Assembly: GCF_050563525.1 (NCBI RefSeq)
Contig: NZ_JBNXUN010000009.1
Location: 124,001 to 188,000 of the forward strand
From: Falsiroseomonas sp050563525
GTDB taxonomy: Bacteria > Pseudomonadota > Alphaproteobacteria > Acetobacterales > Acetobacteraceae
Direction: 5' to 3'
DNA: 64,000 nucleotides
In this document: positions 32,256-39,916 of the stretch, in pieces
Numbering within the stretch: the stretch's first letter is position 1
Layout: every line of letters begins with the position of its first letter
Notes under the pieces: model-generated
Databases searched by the model: none
Seen by the model: the letters and a program-made list of their open reading frames with translations, nothing else
Told to the model about the DNA's origin: nothing
Made by a program: the position numbers and the translations under genes

Positions 32256-33188
32256 CTACCGCTTTGCCCCCCGCACGACCTCGCGCCGCCAGATGTAGAG
32301 CCCGGCGCCGACCAGCACGCCGAATCCGGCCAATTCCCAGCCATCCGGCCATTCGGCCCAAATGACGATGCCGACCAGCATGGTCCAGATCAGCCCCGAA
32401 TACTCGAACGGGGCCAGCAGCGTGGTCTCACCGCGGCGATAGGCCGCCGTCATCATCACCTGCGCCAGGGCGGAGACGCCGCCGATGCCCGCCAGCAGCG
32501 CCCATTGCCGCGCATCCGGCATGACCCAGACCGGCACGGTCGCGACCCCCGCGAGCACGGCGCTGGAGAGCGCGAACCAGAACACGATGGCGACACCGGA
32601 TTCCCCGGCCTCCCCCATGCGGCGGATGCTCAGCATGGCCATGGCCCAGCCGAAGGCACCCAGCAGCACCAGCGCGACGGAGCCTACCGGCAGCGCCGCG
32701 CCGCCGAAGCCCGGCCGCACCATGATGAGCACGCCGCAGAAGCCGACCGCGACGGCGGACCAGCGCCGCCAGCCCACCTTCTCCCCCAGGAACACCACCG
32801 ACAGTCCGGTCAGGAACAGCGGCATGGTGAACCCGAGTGCGGTGGCCGTCGCCAGCGGCAGGTTTGCAAACCCGTGGAAGGCGCCGACCATGCCACACAT
32901 GCCCCAGAAAGTGCGCTCCGCATGCTTCCAGGGCATCTTCGTTCGCAGCACCGCGAAGCCGCCGGCCTGCGCCACCAGCAGCAGCAGCACGGGCAGTGCG
33001 AAGGCGTTGCGGAACAGGATGACCTGCGGCAGCGGGATGGACGGCCCGATCGCCTTCACGAAGGCAGCCGAGACGACGAAGGCGGCGGAGGCCGCCAGCA
33101 CCAGCAGGATGGCGCGCTTGCGCGCCGCCAGCAGGCTGAGAGGCAGGATGGGCGGCGACAGAGTAGAGGCGGATTCGGGTGGGGACAT
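32256..33188 (-). CDS. DMT-superfamily transporter (EamA domains)
   Basis: This is a 310-residue membrane protein with ten helices arranged as two EamA repeats. Recognisable stretches are LFRNAFALPVLLLL, TFWGMCGMVGAFHGFANLPLATATALGFTMPLFL and VFLGEKVGWRRWSAVAVGFCGVLIMVRPG. Such proteins export amino acids, metabolites or drugs; the substrate here is unknown. The start MSPPESASTL was preferred over a longer, proline-rich upstream reading. It is convergent with the small membrane protein gene and divergent from the NUDIX gene (37 bases). Confidence 0.85.
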   Translation of the reverse strand: MSPPESASTLSPPILPLSLLAARKRAILLVLAASAAFVVSAAFVKAIGPSIPLPQVILFRNAFALPVLLLLVAQAGGFAVLRTKMPWKHAERTFWGMCGMVGAFHGFANLPLATATALGFTMPLFLTGLSVVFLGEKVGWRRWSAVAVGFCGVLIMVRPGFGGAALPVGSVALVLLGAFGWAMAMLSIRRMGEAGESGVAIVFWFALSSAVLAGVATVPVWVMPDARQWALLAGIGGVSALAQVMMTAAYRRGETTLLAPFEYSGLIWTMLVGIVIWAEWPDGWELAGFGVLVGAGLYIWRREVVRGAKR

Positions 33189-33225
33189 GGACGTTCCTGG
33201 CGCCCAAGGGTAGGGTCCGCCCGGC

Positions 33226-33900
33226 ATGAGCGCCAGCCCGCCCCCCCTCCCGAATGCGCCACCACGCCACCCGAAGGCTCCGCCCATCCCGCCCTGGCCA
33301 GGCGTGGAAGTGCTGGAGGATGAGGTGATGTGGGGCCAGCGCTTCGCCCTGCAGCGCGTCCGCTTCCGCTACACCCGCTTCGACGGCGCACAATCCCCGG
33401 TGCTGACCTGGGAGCTGTGGCGGCGTGGCCAAGGCGTGGTCATCCTGCCCTACGACCCGATCACCGACCGCGTCGCCCTGATCGAGCAGTTCCGCCTGCC
33501 GGCGCTGGCCGCGGGGCGGAACCCGGTGATGACCGAATGCCCCGCCGGGCTGCTGGAAACCGGCGAGGACCCCGAATTGGCCGGCGCCCGCGAACTGGCG
33601 GAGGAAACCGGCCTCGCCGCCCGCGCCATGGCCCGCATCGGCCAATTCCTGCTGATGCAGGGCGGCTGCGACGAGGTGGTGCATTTCCACTGCGCCTGCG
33701 TCGATCTCTCCGCCAAGGCTGACGACACACATGGCCTGCCAGGCGAGGGCGAGGACACCCGCGTGCTGGTCGTGCCCGCCGAGGACGCCTTCCGCATGGT
33801 CGCCGACAACCGCATCGAGAACGCGCCGGGCGCGCTCGCCCTGCTCTGGCTCCAGGTCAACCGCCCGCGCCTCCGCACCGAATGGAAGCATCTGCTGTGA
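33226..33900 (+). CDS. NUDIX hydrolase (ADP-ribose pyrophosphatase-like)
   Basis: This is a 224-residue hydrolase with a complete Nudix box at residues 108-130 (GLLETGED...RELAEETGL), matching G-x5-E-x7-REUxEExGU. The surrounding fold (VLIEQFRLP-type and the following PAGLLE segment) resembles ADP-ribose and nucleotide-sugar pyrophosphatases (NudF group). The N-terminal 25 residues are proline-rich. Its stop overlaps the GTG of the AlaX-like gene, and it is the first gene of a coupled operon. Confidence 0.88.
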   Translation: MSASPPPLPNAPPRHPKAPPIPPWPGVEVLEDEVMWGQRFALQRVRFRYTRFDGAQSPVLTWELWRRGQGVVILPYDPITDRVALIEQFRLPALAAGRNPVMTECPAGLLETGEDPELAGARELAEETGLAARAMARIGQFLLMQGGCDEVVHFHCACVDLSAKADDTHGLPGEGEDTRVLVVPAEDAFRMVADNRIENAPGALALLWLQVNRPRLRTEWKHLL

Positions 33901-34613
33901 CAGAACCGCTGTTCCTCGAAGACGCCTACCTGCGCACCGCCACGGCCCGCGTGGTCGCGGCCGATGAGCGTGGCGTGGTGCTGGACCGGACCATCCTCTA
34001 CGCCCGCAGCGGCGGCCAGCCGGGCGATGCCGGCACCTTGCGCTGGGAAGGCGGCGAAGCGGCGGTCGCCGAGGCGATCAAGGGTGAGGCCGGCGCCATC
34101 CTGCACACCCTGGCTCCCGGTGCGGCGCTGCCGCAGGTTGGCGCGGAGGTCACGCTCGACCTCGACTGGGCGCGGCGCCACCTGCACATGCGCATGCACA
34201 CCACGCTGCACCTGCTGTGCAGCGTGATGCCGGGCATCTTCGCGACCGGCAACCAGATCGGCACACAGAAGTCGCGCCTGGATTTCGACCTGCCCGAGCC
34301 GCCGGCGAAGGAATGGTTCAACGAACGCCTGGCGGACCTCGTCGCCGCCGACCACCCGACCGGCACAAGCTGGATCACCGATGCGGAACTCGACGCCAAC
34401 CCGCAGATGGTCCGCACCCTTTCGGTGCAGCCGCCGCGCGGCGCCGGCCGGGTGCGGCTGGTGCGCATCGGGCCGCAGGACGCGCCGATCGACCTGCAAC
34501 CCTGCGGCGGCACCCATGTGCGCTCGACCGGTGAGATCGGCCGCGTCGAGGTCTCCAAGCTGGAAAGCAAGGGCCGCCAGAACCGCCGCATCCATATCGT
34601 GCTGCCGGAGTGA
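33897..34613 (+). CDS. Alanyl-tRNA editing protein, AlaX-like
   Basis: This is a free-standing homologue of the AlaRS editing domain that hydrolyses mischarged Ser- or Gly-tRNA(Ala). Zinc-binding motifs are H101-x3-H105 (MRMHTTLHLL) and C203-x3-H207 (CGGTH). At 238 residues it belongs to the medium-sized group, with the N-terminal beta-barrel included (LYARSGGQPGD). I chose the GTG at 33897, overlapping the NUDIX stop as GTGA and with GGAAG upstream; an ATG at 33882 is in frame. The stop overlaps the next gene's GTG. Confidence 0.9.
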   Translation: MTEPLFLEDAYLRTATARVVAADERGVVLDRTILYARSGGQPGDAGTLRWEGGEAAVAEAIKGEAGAILHTLAPGAALPQVGAEVTLDLDWARRHLHMRMHTTLHLLCSVMPGIFATGNQIGTQKSRLDFDLPEPPAKEWFNERLADLVAADHPTGTSWITDAELDANPQMVRTLSVQPPRGAGRVRLVRIGPQDAPIDLQPCGGTHVRSTGEIGRVEVSKLESKGRQNRRIHIVLPE

Positions 34614-35473
34614 CCCAGATGATGGATTTGATCGTTTCCACGGACTGGCTCGCCGCTGAACTCGGCAAACCGGATCTCGTCGTGCTGGACTGCACCACCT
34701 ACCTGCCGACCGAACAGGGCAACGCGCCGGACGGCTTCCGGGCCGCGCACATCCCCGGCGCCCGGCTGTTCAACATCGACCGGATCGCCGATGCCGACAG
34801 CACGTTACCGCACATGGTCCCGACGCCCGCACGCTTCGAAAAACTGATCGGCGCGCTCGGCGTGTCCAATGCCACCCGCGTGGTGTTCTACGACCAGCAC
34901 GGCCTGCGCGCCTCCCCGCGCGGCTGGTGGATGCTACGGCTGTTCGGGCATGAGAACGCCGCGGTGCTGGATGGCGGCCTACCGAAATGGCAGCGCGAGG
35001 GACGTCCGGTGGAGTCCGGCGACGCGCCGGAGGCGACGCCCGCCACCTTCGTCGCCGACCTCATCGCCCGCCGCCTGGCCGGCATCGGCGACATCAAGCG
35101 TATCGTCCGGCAGGGCGGTGGGGAGGCGCTGATCCTCGACGCACGCTCCAAGGCCCGCTTCGACGGCACCGCCCCGGAACCCCGCCCCGGACTGCCGTCC
35201 GGCCACATGCCCGGCGCCCGCTCGCTGCCCGCCGCCGACGTCGTCGGCCCCGACGGCACGATGAAGGATGCGGAGACATTGAAGAAAATGTTCGCGGAAC
35301 GCGGCGCGGACGACACACGGCCGATCGTCACCTCCTGCGGCACGGGCGTCACCGCCTGCGTCGTCACGCTGGCCGCCTTGCGCGCCGGCCTGCCGGAGCC
35401 CGCCGTCTATGACGGCTCCTGGACCGAATGGGCCGGACGCCCGGAAACCCCCAAGGAAACGAGCACACCCTGA
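34610..35473 (+). CDS. sseA: 3-mercaptopyruvate/thiosulfate sulfurtransferase (rhodanese)
   Basis: This is a 287-residue two-domain rhodanese. The N-terminal inactive domain carries DCTTYLPTEQGN, and the C-terminal domain has catalytic Cys243 in CGTGVTA, the active-site loop form of mercaptopyruvate sulfurtransferases. It moves sulfane sulfur from 3-mercaptopyruvate or thiosulfate to acceptors. The GTG at 34610 overlaps the AlaX stop; an ATG three codons on is an alternative. It lies between AlaX and cystathionine beta-lyase, consistent with cysteine metabolism. Confidence 0.92.
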   Translation: MTQMMDLIVSTDWLAAELGKPDLVVLDCTTYLPTEQGNAPDGFRAAHIPGARLFNIDRIADADSTLPHMVPTPARFEKLIGALGVSNATRVVFYDQHGLRASPRGWWMLRLFGHENAAVLDGGLPKWQREGRPVESGDAPEATPATFVADLIARRLAGIGDIKRIVRQGGGEALILDARSKARFDGTAPEPRPGLPSGHMPGARSLPAADVVGPDGTMKDAETLKKMFAERGADDTRPIVTSCGTGVTACVVTLAALRAGLPEPAVYDGSWTEWAGRPETPKETSTP

Positions 35474-36675
35474 TGCCCGACGACGCGCACGCACCCGACC
35501 CGAAGAAGCACGGCTTCGCCACCCGCATGTCGCACGCCGCGCGGCCGCACATCCGCGCGCTCGGCTTCGTCAACCCGCCCGTCTATCGCGGCTCCACCGT
35601 CACAGCGCAGTCCTGCGAGATGCGGCGGGAGAATGCGAAGAACCGCTTCAACCGGGTGATGACCTACGGCACCCAGGGCGGGCCCACGCATTACGCGCTG
35701 GAGGATGTGGTTGCCGAGATCGAGGGCGGCACGCATTGCACGATCACCGGCACCGGCCTTGCCGCCGTGGCCGTGCCGCTGCTGGCCTGGCTGAAATCCG
35801 GCGACCGCTGCCTGATGCCGGACAGCGTGTACGGCCCGGCGCGGAACCTGGCCGAGAACGTCATGCCGAACTGGGGCATCGAGACCACCTTCTACGACCC
35901 CTGCATCGACGCGGAGGGGCTGGAGGCGTTGTGGACGCCGAACACCAGGGTGCTTTACCTCGAAAGCCCCGGCTCCCACACCTTCGAGGTGCAGGACGTG
36001 CCGGCGCTGAATACTGTAGCGAAGCGGCACGGTGCGATTTCCATGATCGACAACACCTGGGGCATCCACAGCTTCCAGCCCTTCGCGCATGGCTGCGACG
36101 TCTCGATCCAGGCGCTGACCAAGTATGTCGGCGGGCATTCCGACATCCTGCTGGGCAGCGTCACCGTAGCGTCCGAGGCGCATCACCTGATCGTCCGAGG
36201 CCATGCGTCGTCGATGGGCCACTACGCCAGCCCGGATGATTGCTGGCTGGCGCTGCGCGGCGTGCGGACCATGCCGGTGCGGCTGAAGCACCAGGCCGAC
36301 AGTTCGCTGAAGGTCGCCGCCTGGTTGGCGCAGCGGCCTGAGATCCTGGAGGTGCGCCACCCCGCCCTGCCCGGCGCGCCCGGCCACGAGATCTGGAAGC
36401 GCGATTTCGACGGCGGCTGCTCCCTGTTCGGCATCGTCTTTCAGCCGCGCTACTCGGAAGCCGACATCTTCGCCTTCGTGGACGGGCTGAAGCTGTTCGG
36501 CATCGGCGCGAGCTGGGGCGGCTACGAATGCCTGGCGCTGCCGACCAACGGCATGCTGGTGCGGCGCGTGACGGAGCCGATGCCGGGCCAGGCGGTGCGC
36601 CTGCATATCGGGCTGGAGGAGGTGGCGGACATCATCGCCGACCTCGAGCAGTCGCTCGGCAACCTGCCGGCCTGA
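35473..36675 (+). CDS. metC: Cystathionine beta-lyase
   Basis: This 400-residue PLP enzyme of the Cys/Met metabolism family cleaves cystathionine to homocysteine, pyruvate and ammonia. The PLP lysine is K217 (SIQALTKYVGGHSDILLG), and the phosphate-binding TGTGLAAVAVPL loop is near residues 92-103. The MIDNTWGIHSFQPFAHGCDV block favours beta-lyase (MetC) over gamma-type enzymes. The ATG overlaps the sseA stop (TGATG). Four genes in a row are coupled here, the tightest unit of this region. The stop codon lies in the loop of an inverted repeat (CTGCCGGC/GCCGGCAG, 36664-36684). Confidence 0.9.
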   Translation: MPDDAHAPDPKKHGFATRMSHAARPHIRALGFVNPPVYRGSTVTAQSCEMRRENAKNRFNRVMTYGTQGGPTHYALEDVVAEIEGGTHCTITGTGLAAVAVPLLAWLKSGDRCLMPDSVYGPARNLAENVMPNWGIETTFYDPCIDAEGLEALWTPNTRVLYLESPGSHTFEVQDVPALNTVAKRHGAISMIDNTWGIHSFQPFAHGCDVSIQALTKYVGGHSDILLGSVTVASEAHHLIVRGHASSMGHYASPDDCWLALRGVRTMPVRLKHQADSSLKVAAWLAQRPEILEVRHPALPGAPGHEIWKRDFDGGCSLFGIVFQPRYSEADIFAFVDGLKLFGIGASWGGYECLALPTNGMLVRRVTEPMPGQAVRLHIGLEEVADIIADLEQSLGNLPA

Positions 36676-36690
36676 CGCCGGCAGGCCCCC

Positions 36691-36788
36691 GCCTCAGGGC
36701 GCTTGGAAGGCTCCGCCTCAGGGCGCCCCCGGAAGGCTCCGCCTCAGGGCGCCTGGAAGGCTCCGCCTCAGGGCGCCTGGAAGGCGAC
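36691..36788. repeat. Four-copy 24-base tandem repeat
   Basis: A unit GCCTCAGGGCGCCTGGAAGG plus CTCC is repeated at 36691-36714, 36715-36740 (two bases longer, gcgcccccgg), 36741-36764 and 36765-36788 (last bases diverged). The last copy contains the stop codon and final codons (AFQAP) of the winged-helix gene on the minus strand. The repeat thus looks like an expansion of that gene's 3' end. On the minus strand each full copy contains a TGA. Confidence 0.8.
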
Positions 36789-37127
36789 GATGGCTTCGAC
36801 ATAGCCGTCGAAGCCTTCCACGCCCTTTTGCGTCATCGCATAAAGCTGCGTCTTGCCCACCCGCCGGCCGGGCGCGATGACCTCGGCCAGTAGCAGCCGC
36901 TTGAGCACCAGCCGCACGGTGGGGCCGCTGTAGCCCGTCGTGGCCGCGATCTGGTCGACAGACAGTGAGTCAGGGGGGTCAGCGACGGCCGCCTCGAAGA
37001 ACAGCATGGCGACGTCGAAGGCGATACGGCTGTTGCGGACGCCTGCTTGCACGTCGACGACACGCAGCGCGCGAAGCAGGCGCAGTGCAGCAACCCGGCG
37101 TTCCGAACGAATCGGGGGAAGATCCAT
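36768..37127 (-). CDS. Winged-helix transcriptional regulator (MarR-like)
   Basis: This is a 119-residue DNA-binding protein. A helix-turn-helix is clear in SLSVDQIAATTGYSGPTVRLVLKRLLLAEVI (about 55-85), followed by a wing-like strand pair (GRRVGKTQLYAMTQKG). Length and layout fit small MarR/winged-helix regulators; the ligand is unknown. Its last codons fall in a tandem repeat. The ATG is preceded by an inverted repeat TATTG/CAATA that could be its own operator. It is downstream of zur on the same strand, 59 bases away. Confidence 0.75.
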   Translation of the reverse strand: MDLPPIRSERRVAALRLLRALRVVDVQAGVRNSRIAFDVAMLFFEAAVADPPDSLSVDQIAATTGYSGPTVRLVLKRLLLAEVIAPGRRVGKTQLYAMTQKGVEGFDGYVEAIVAFQAP

Positions 37128-37134
37128 GACCTGC

Positions 37135-37155
37135 TATTGCCATAGCGCAACAATA
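37135..37155 (-). promoter_or_regulatory. Inverted repeat before the winged-helix gene, possible operator
   Basis: The arms TATTG (37135-37139) and CAATA (37151-37155) are separated by 11 bases, just upstream of the ATG at 37127. An AT-rich segment follows upstream. Position and symmetry suggest autoregulation, but the arms are short. Confidence 0.3.
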
Positions 37156-37186
37156 AAGCAACCACGGAAATTAAAGGTTGTTTTTT

Positions 37187-37672
37187 CTACGCCGGAGCAG
37201 CAGCCCCGCCGCCGGCGCAGCGAGCGCAGCTCCCCTCCACTTCAATGGTGCTCCGCCGCGGCGTGAAGCCGGCCTCCGCCGCGGCGCGCGCCACCGCCGC
37301 CGCCACGCCCGGGTCGCAGATCTCTGCGGTCGCGCCGCAGTCGCGGCAGATCAGGAACTGGTGCGGGTGGTCCTCCCCGTGCGCATGGCCGTGTCCGGCC
37401 TCGTCGCAGCCAATGAAGGCGTTCAGGCGCTCCACCTTGTGGATCAGGCCCTGCGCCAACAGGAAATCCAGCGCCCGGTACACCGTGGGCGGCGCCGCGC
37501 CACGCCGGGCCTGCTGCAGCCGGTCGAGCAGCGCGTAGGCGCCGATCGGCTGCGGCGATTCCAGCACCAGGCGCAGCACCTGCCGGCGCAACTCCGTCAG
37601 TTGGGCCCCGTGCCGCGTGCAGGTCGCGGCGGCGCGATCCAGTGCCGCGTCGAGTGTCATATCGCCCGCCAT
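37187..37672 (-). CDS. zur: Fur-family zinc uptake regulator
   Basis: This 161-residue metalloregulator represses zinc-uptake and zinc-sparing genes when zinc is bound. The winged-helix (LTELRRQVLRLVLESPQPIGAYALLDRL, about 25-52, and PPTVYRALDFLLAQGLIHKV) is Fur-like. Metal ligands are visible: C89, the histidine-rich stretch HGHAHGEDHPHQF (93-105), C109-x2-C112 and C149-x2-C152. Two CxxC pairs plus the alphaproteobacterial layout favour Zur over Fur. The start is ATG 37672 (MAGDMTLDAA) or ATG 37660. It is divergent from hisI-cobW with 49 bases between them, which strongly suggests it controls them. Confidence 0.88.
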   Translation of the reverse strand: MAGDMTLDAALDRAAATCTRHGAQLTELRRQVLRLVLESPQPIGAYALLDRLQQARRGAAPPTVYRALDFLLAQGLIHKVERLNAFIGCDEAGHGHAHGEDHPHQFLICRDCGATAEICDPGVAAAVARAAAEAGFTPRRSTIEVEGSCARCAGGGAAAPA

Positions 37673-37721
37673 GCGCCCTCCCCTGTGTGCAATCGCGTCC
37701 GCTCCGATATATGGGATCGCC
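37673..37721. promoter_or_regulatory. zur-hisI divergent promoter region
   Basis: This 49-base gap must contain both starts and any operator. The most suggestive element is the inverted repeat CGAT (37705-37708) and ATCG (37716-37719) around an AT-rich centre, just before the hisI ATG. It is not a canonical alphaproteobacterial Zur box, so the call is weak. Confidence 0.3.
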
Positions 37722-38132
37722 ATGACCGACGCACCCACCCCCACCCAGGCCCTGATCGACGCGATCCGGTTCGACGCCGCCGGCCTCGTCGCCTGCATCG
37801 CCCAGCAGCATGACAGCGGCGAGGTGCTGATGATGGCCTGGATGAACCGGGACGCCGTGGCCGAGACGCTCGCCACCGGCCACGTCTGCTACTGGAGCCG
37901 GTCGCGCCGCGGCCTTTGGCGCAAGGGAGAGACCAGCGGCCAGGTGCAGCGCCTGGTCGACCTGCGCGTTGATTGCGATGGCGACACGCTGCTGGCGCTG
38001 GTCGACCAGCAGGGCGTCGCCTGCCACACCGGCCGCCGCAACTGCTTCTTCCGCGCCATCCGCGACGGCGCCCTGGCCGAGATCGCCGCCCCGCTAGTGG
38101 ATCCCGGCGCGCTGTACGGCGGCGGTGCATGA
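37722..38132 (+). CDS. hisI: Phosphoribosyl-AMP cyclohydrolase
   Basis: This is a zinc-dependent 136-residue enzyme that opens the purine ring of phosphoribosyl-AMP in histidine synthesis. Zinc ligands C85, C101 and C108 lie in DCDGD, VACHTG and RRNCFF, and WSRSRRGLWRKGETSG is the substrate-binding block. It is the monofunctional form, without the pyrophosphohydrolase domain (HisE). It is not in a histidine operon but beside zur and overlaps a CobW metallochaperone gene (ATGA), which suggests a zinc-limitation paralogue rather than the housekeeping copy. Whether another hisI exists in the genome cannot be seen here. Confidence 0.92.
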   Translation: MTDAPTPTQALIDAIRFDAAGLVACIAQQHDSGEVLMMAWMNRDAVAETLATGHVCYWSRSRRGLWRKGETSGQVQRLVDLRVDCDGDTLLALVDQQGVACHTGRRNCFFRAIRDGALAEIAAPLVDPGALYGGGA

Positions 38133-39160
38133 GCAGCCCGATCCCGCTCACGGTCCTCACCGGCTTCCTTGGCGCCGGCAAGACCACGCTGCTGAACGCC
38201 CTTCTGCGGCAGCCGGCGCTGGCCAACACCGCCGTGCCGATCAACGAATTCGGCGAGGTTGGACTGGACCACCTGCTGGTGGAGCGCCTGGATGGCGATA
38301 CCGTGCTGCTGAACGCCGGCTGCCTTTGCTGCACCATCCGCGGCGACCTCATGAAGGCACTGGACGGGCTGTGGGATCGCGTCCTGGCCGGCCAGCCGGT
38401 CGCCCGGGTGGTGGTCGAAACCACCGGCCTCGCCGACCCGGCGCCCATCCTGCAGACCCTGATGTCCGACCCCCGCCTGGCGCTGCGCTTCGTGCTGGAT
38501 GGCGTCGTCACGCTGGTGGATGCCGCCAACGGTGCCGCCACGCTGGACACGCAGGCGGAGGCACAGCGCCAGGCCGCCGTGGCGGACCGGCTGGTGCTGA
38601 CCAAGACGGACCTCGCCACCGCCGAACAGGTTGCCGCCCTCACCGCCCGGCTGCGCGCCCTGAACCCGATCGCGCCAATCCTGACCGCCGCGGCGGGCGA
38701 GATCGCCGCGGCCGACCTGCTGGATGCCGGCGCCTTCGACACCGGCGCGAAGGTGCCGGACGTGGCGACCTGGATCGGCGCCGCCACGCCGCACCACCAC
38801 CATCACCACGATACGAACCGGCACGACTCGCGCATCCAGGCGCTTTGCCTGGAGTTCGACCGCCCGCTGCCCTGGTCCGGCCTCGCCGGCTGGCTGGAGA
38901 TGCTGGCGATGACCCGCGGCGCCTCCGTGCTCCGCATGAAGGGCATCCTGGACCTGGTGGGCGAGACGCGGCCAGTGGTGGTGCATGGCGTGCAGCACCT
39001 GTTCCACCCGCCGACGCGGCTGGGCGCCTGGCCGGATGACGCGCCGCGCCGGTCCCGCCTCGTCTTCATCCTGCGCGACCTGGAACCGAAGGTGGTGGAG
39101 GACGGCCTGCGCGCCTTCCTCGCCGCGGCGGAACAGGAATCTGCTTTGGAAAGCAGGTGA
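38129..39160 (+). CDS. CobW/COG0523-family metallochaperone GTPase
   Basis: This is a 343-residue G3E GTPase. The P-loop GFLGAGKTT is at residues 12-20, the zinc-binding motif C64-x-C66-C67 is in GCLCCTIR, and NKxD-type TKTD is at 157-160. A run of six histidines at 221-226 plus H231 is a metal-binding insertion typical of the family. The C-terminal CobW domain is complete. Neighbouring zur and hisI point to the zinc-homeostasis branch (ZNG1-like) that supplies zinc to client enzymes. It overlaps hisI by four bases, and HisI may be the client. Confidence 0.9.
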   Translation: MSSPIPLTVLTGFLGAGKTTLLNALLRQPALANTAVPINEFGEVGLDHLLVERLDGDTVLLNAGCLCCTIRGDLMKALDGLWDRVLAGQPVARVVVETTGLADPAPILQTLMSDPRLALRFVLDGVVTLVDAANGAATLDTQAEAQRQAAVADRLVLTKTDLATAEQVAALTARLRALNPIAPILTAAAGEIAAADLLDAGAFDTGAKVPDVATWIGAATPHHHHHHDTNRHDSRIQALCLEFDRPLPWSGLAGWLEMLAMTRGASVLRMKGILDLVGETRPVVVHGVQHLFHPPTRLGAWPDDAPRRSRLVFILRDLEPKVVEDGLRAFLAAAEQESALESR

Positions 39161-39236
39161 AAGAAGCTTCCGCCCGCGTTGACTAAGGCCGCGCCGCGCG
39201 CTCTGCTGCCCGCGGATCGGGGAGCTGCGTGACGCC

Positions 39237-39887
39237 ATGCCATTGACGATGCCGGAGGAAATCCTCCTCCTCATGCTCGATGACGAGAGCGGGCGCCTGC
39301 AGGAACGCGCAGCGCCCTCCGGCGACTACGCGATTGCGGGCGCCGTCCTCGCCGAACTGGCGCTGGCTGGGCGGATCGACACCGATCCGGGCCGCCTCTA
39401 TGTCGTGAATCCGGAGCCGACCGGCGACGCGCTGATGGACCGCGCCCTGGCGCAGATCGTCGCCTCGCCGGAAACCGGCGACAGCCGGCACTGGATCGAG
39501 ACACTGGCCGCGGACGCGGATTCCTACCGCGATGCATTGTTCGAACGCCTGGTCGCCAAGGGCATCCTGAAGCGCGTCGAGGGCCGCTTCCTGTGGGTGT
39601 TCCCGGAACGCCGCTACCCCGTGATCTCGGACAAGGAGGAGCGGGAGGTGAAGGCGCGCATCATGGGCGTGCTGTTCCAGGACGATATCCCCGACCCGCG
39701 CGATTCCATGCTGATCGGCCTGTGCCGTGCCGGCGGCCTGTTCTCGCTGATCCTGTCGACGCAGGAGTTGGACCGCGTGCAAGCGCGCATCGACCAGGTC
39801 GCGGACCTCGAGGAGCTGAACCGTTCCCTGGCCGATGCGATCCGTGAGATCTACGCCCAGATCGCGCGCTACGCGCCCATGGTATAA
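39237..39887 (+). CDS. GOLPH3/VPS74-like (GPP34 family) protein
   Basis: This is a 216-residue protein resembling bacterial GPP34 proteins and eukaryotic Golgi phosphoprotein 3. The N-terminus TMPEEILLLMLDDESGRLQ is the family hallmark, with further blocks DYAIAGAVLAELALAGRI, LVAKGILKRVEGRFLWVF and ARIMGVLF. The eukaryotic proteins bind phosphatidylinositol 4-phosphate and retain glycosyltransferases. Bacterial homologues have no agreed role. It precedes a STAS-domain gene by 29 bases on the same strand. The function remains unknown. Confidence 0.85.
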   Translation: MPLTMPEEILLLMLDDESGRLQERAAPSGDYAIAGAVLAELALAGRIDTDPGRLYVVNPEPTGDALMDRALAQIVASPETGDSRHWIETLAADADSYRDALFERLVAKGILKRVEGRFLWVFPERRYPVISDKEEREVKARIMGVLFQDDIPDPRDSMLIGLCRAGGLFSLILSTQELDRVQARIDQVADLEELNRSLADAIREIYAQIARYAPMV

Positions 39888-39916
39888 GCACCCGACTCCA
39901 GCACAGGACTGATTTC

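Noticed and set aside
36691..36788. CRISPR-like array
   Set aside because: The repeat units are directly adjacent, without unique spacers, and no cas genes are present.
37156..37182. Plus-strand hairpin CAACC/GGTTG with T-run between zur and the winged-helix gene
   Set aside because: No plus-strand gene ends there. The stem is only five bases with a long loop, so a terminator call is not supported.
38789..38806. Six-histidine run resembling an affinity tag
   Set aside because: It lies inside a CobW-family protein, where histidine-rich metal-binding stretches are normal, so it is not a cloning artefact.
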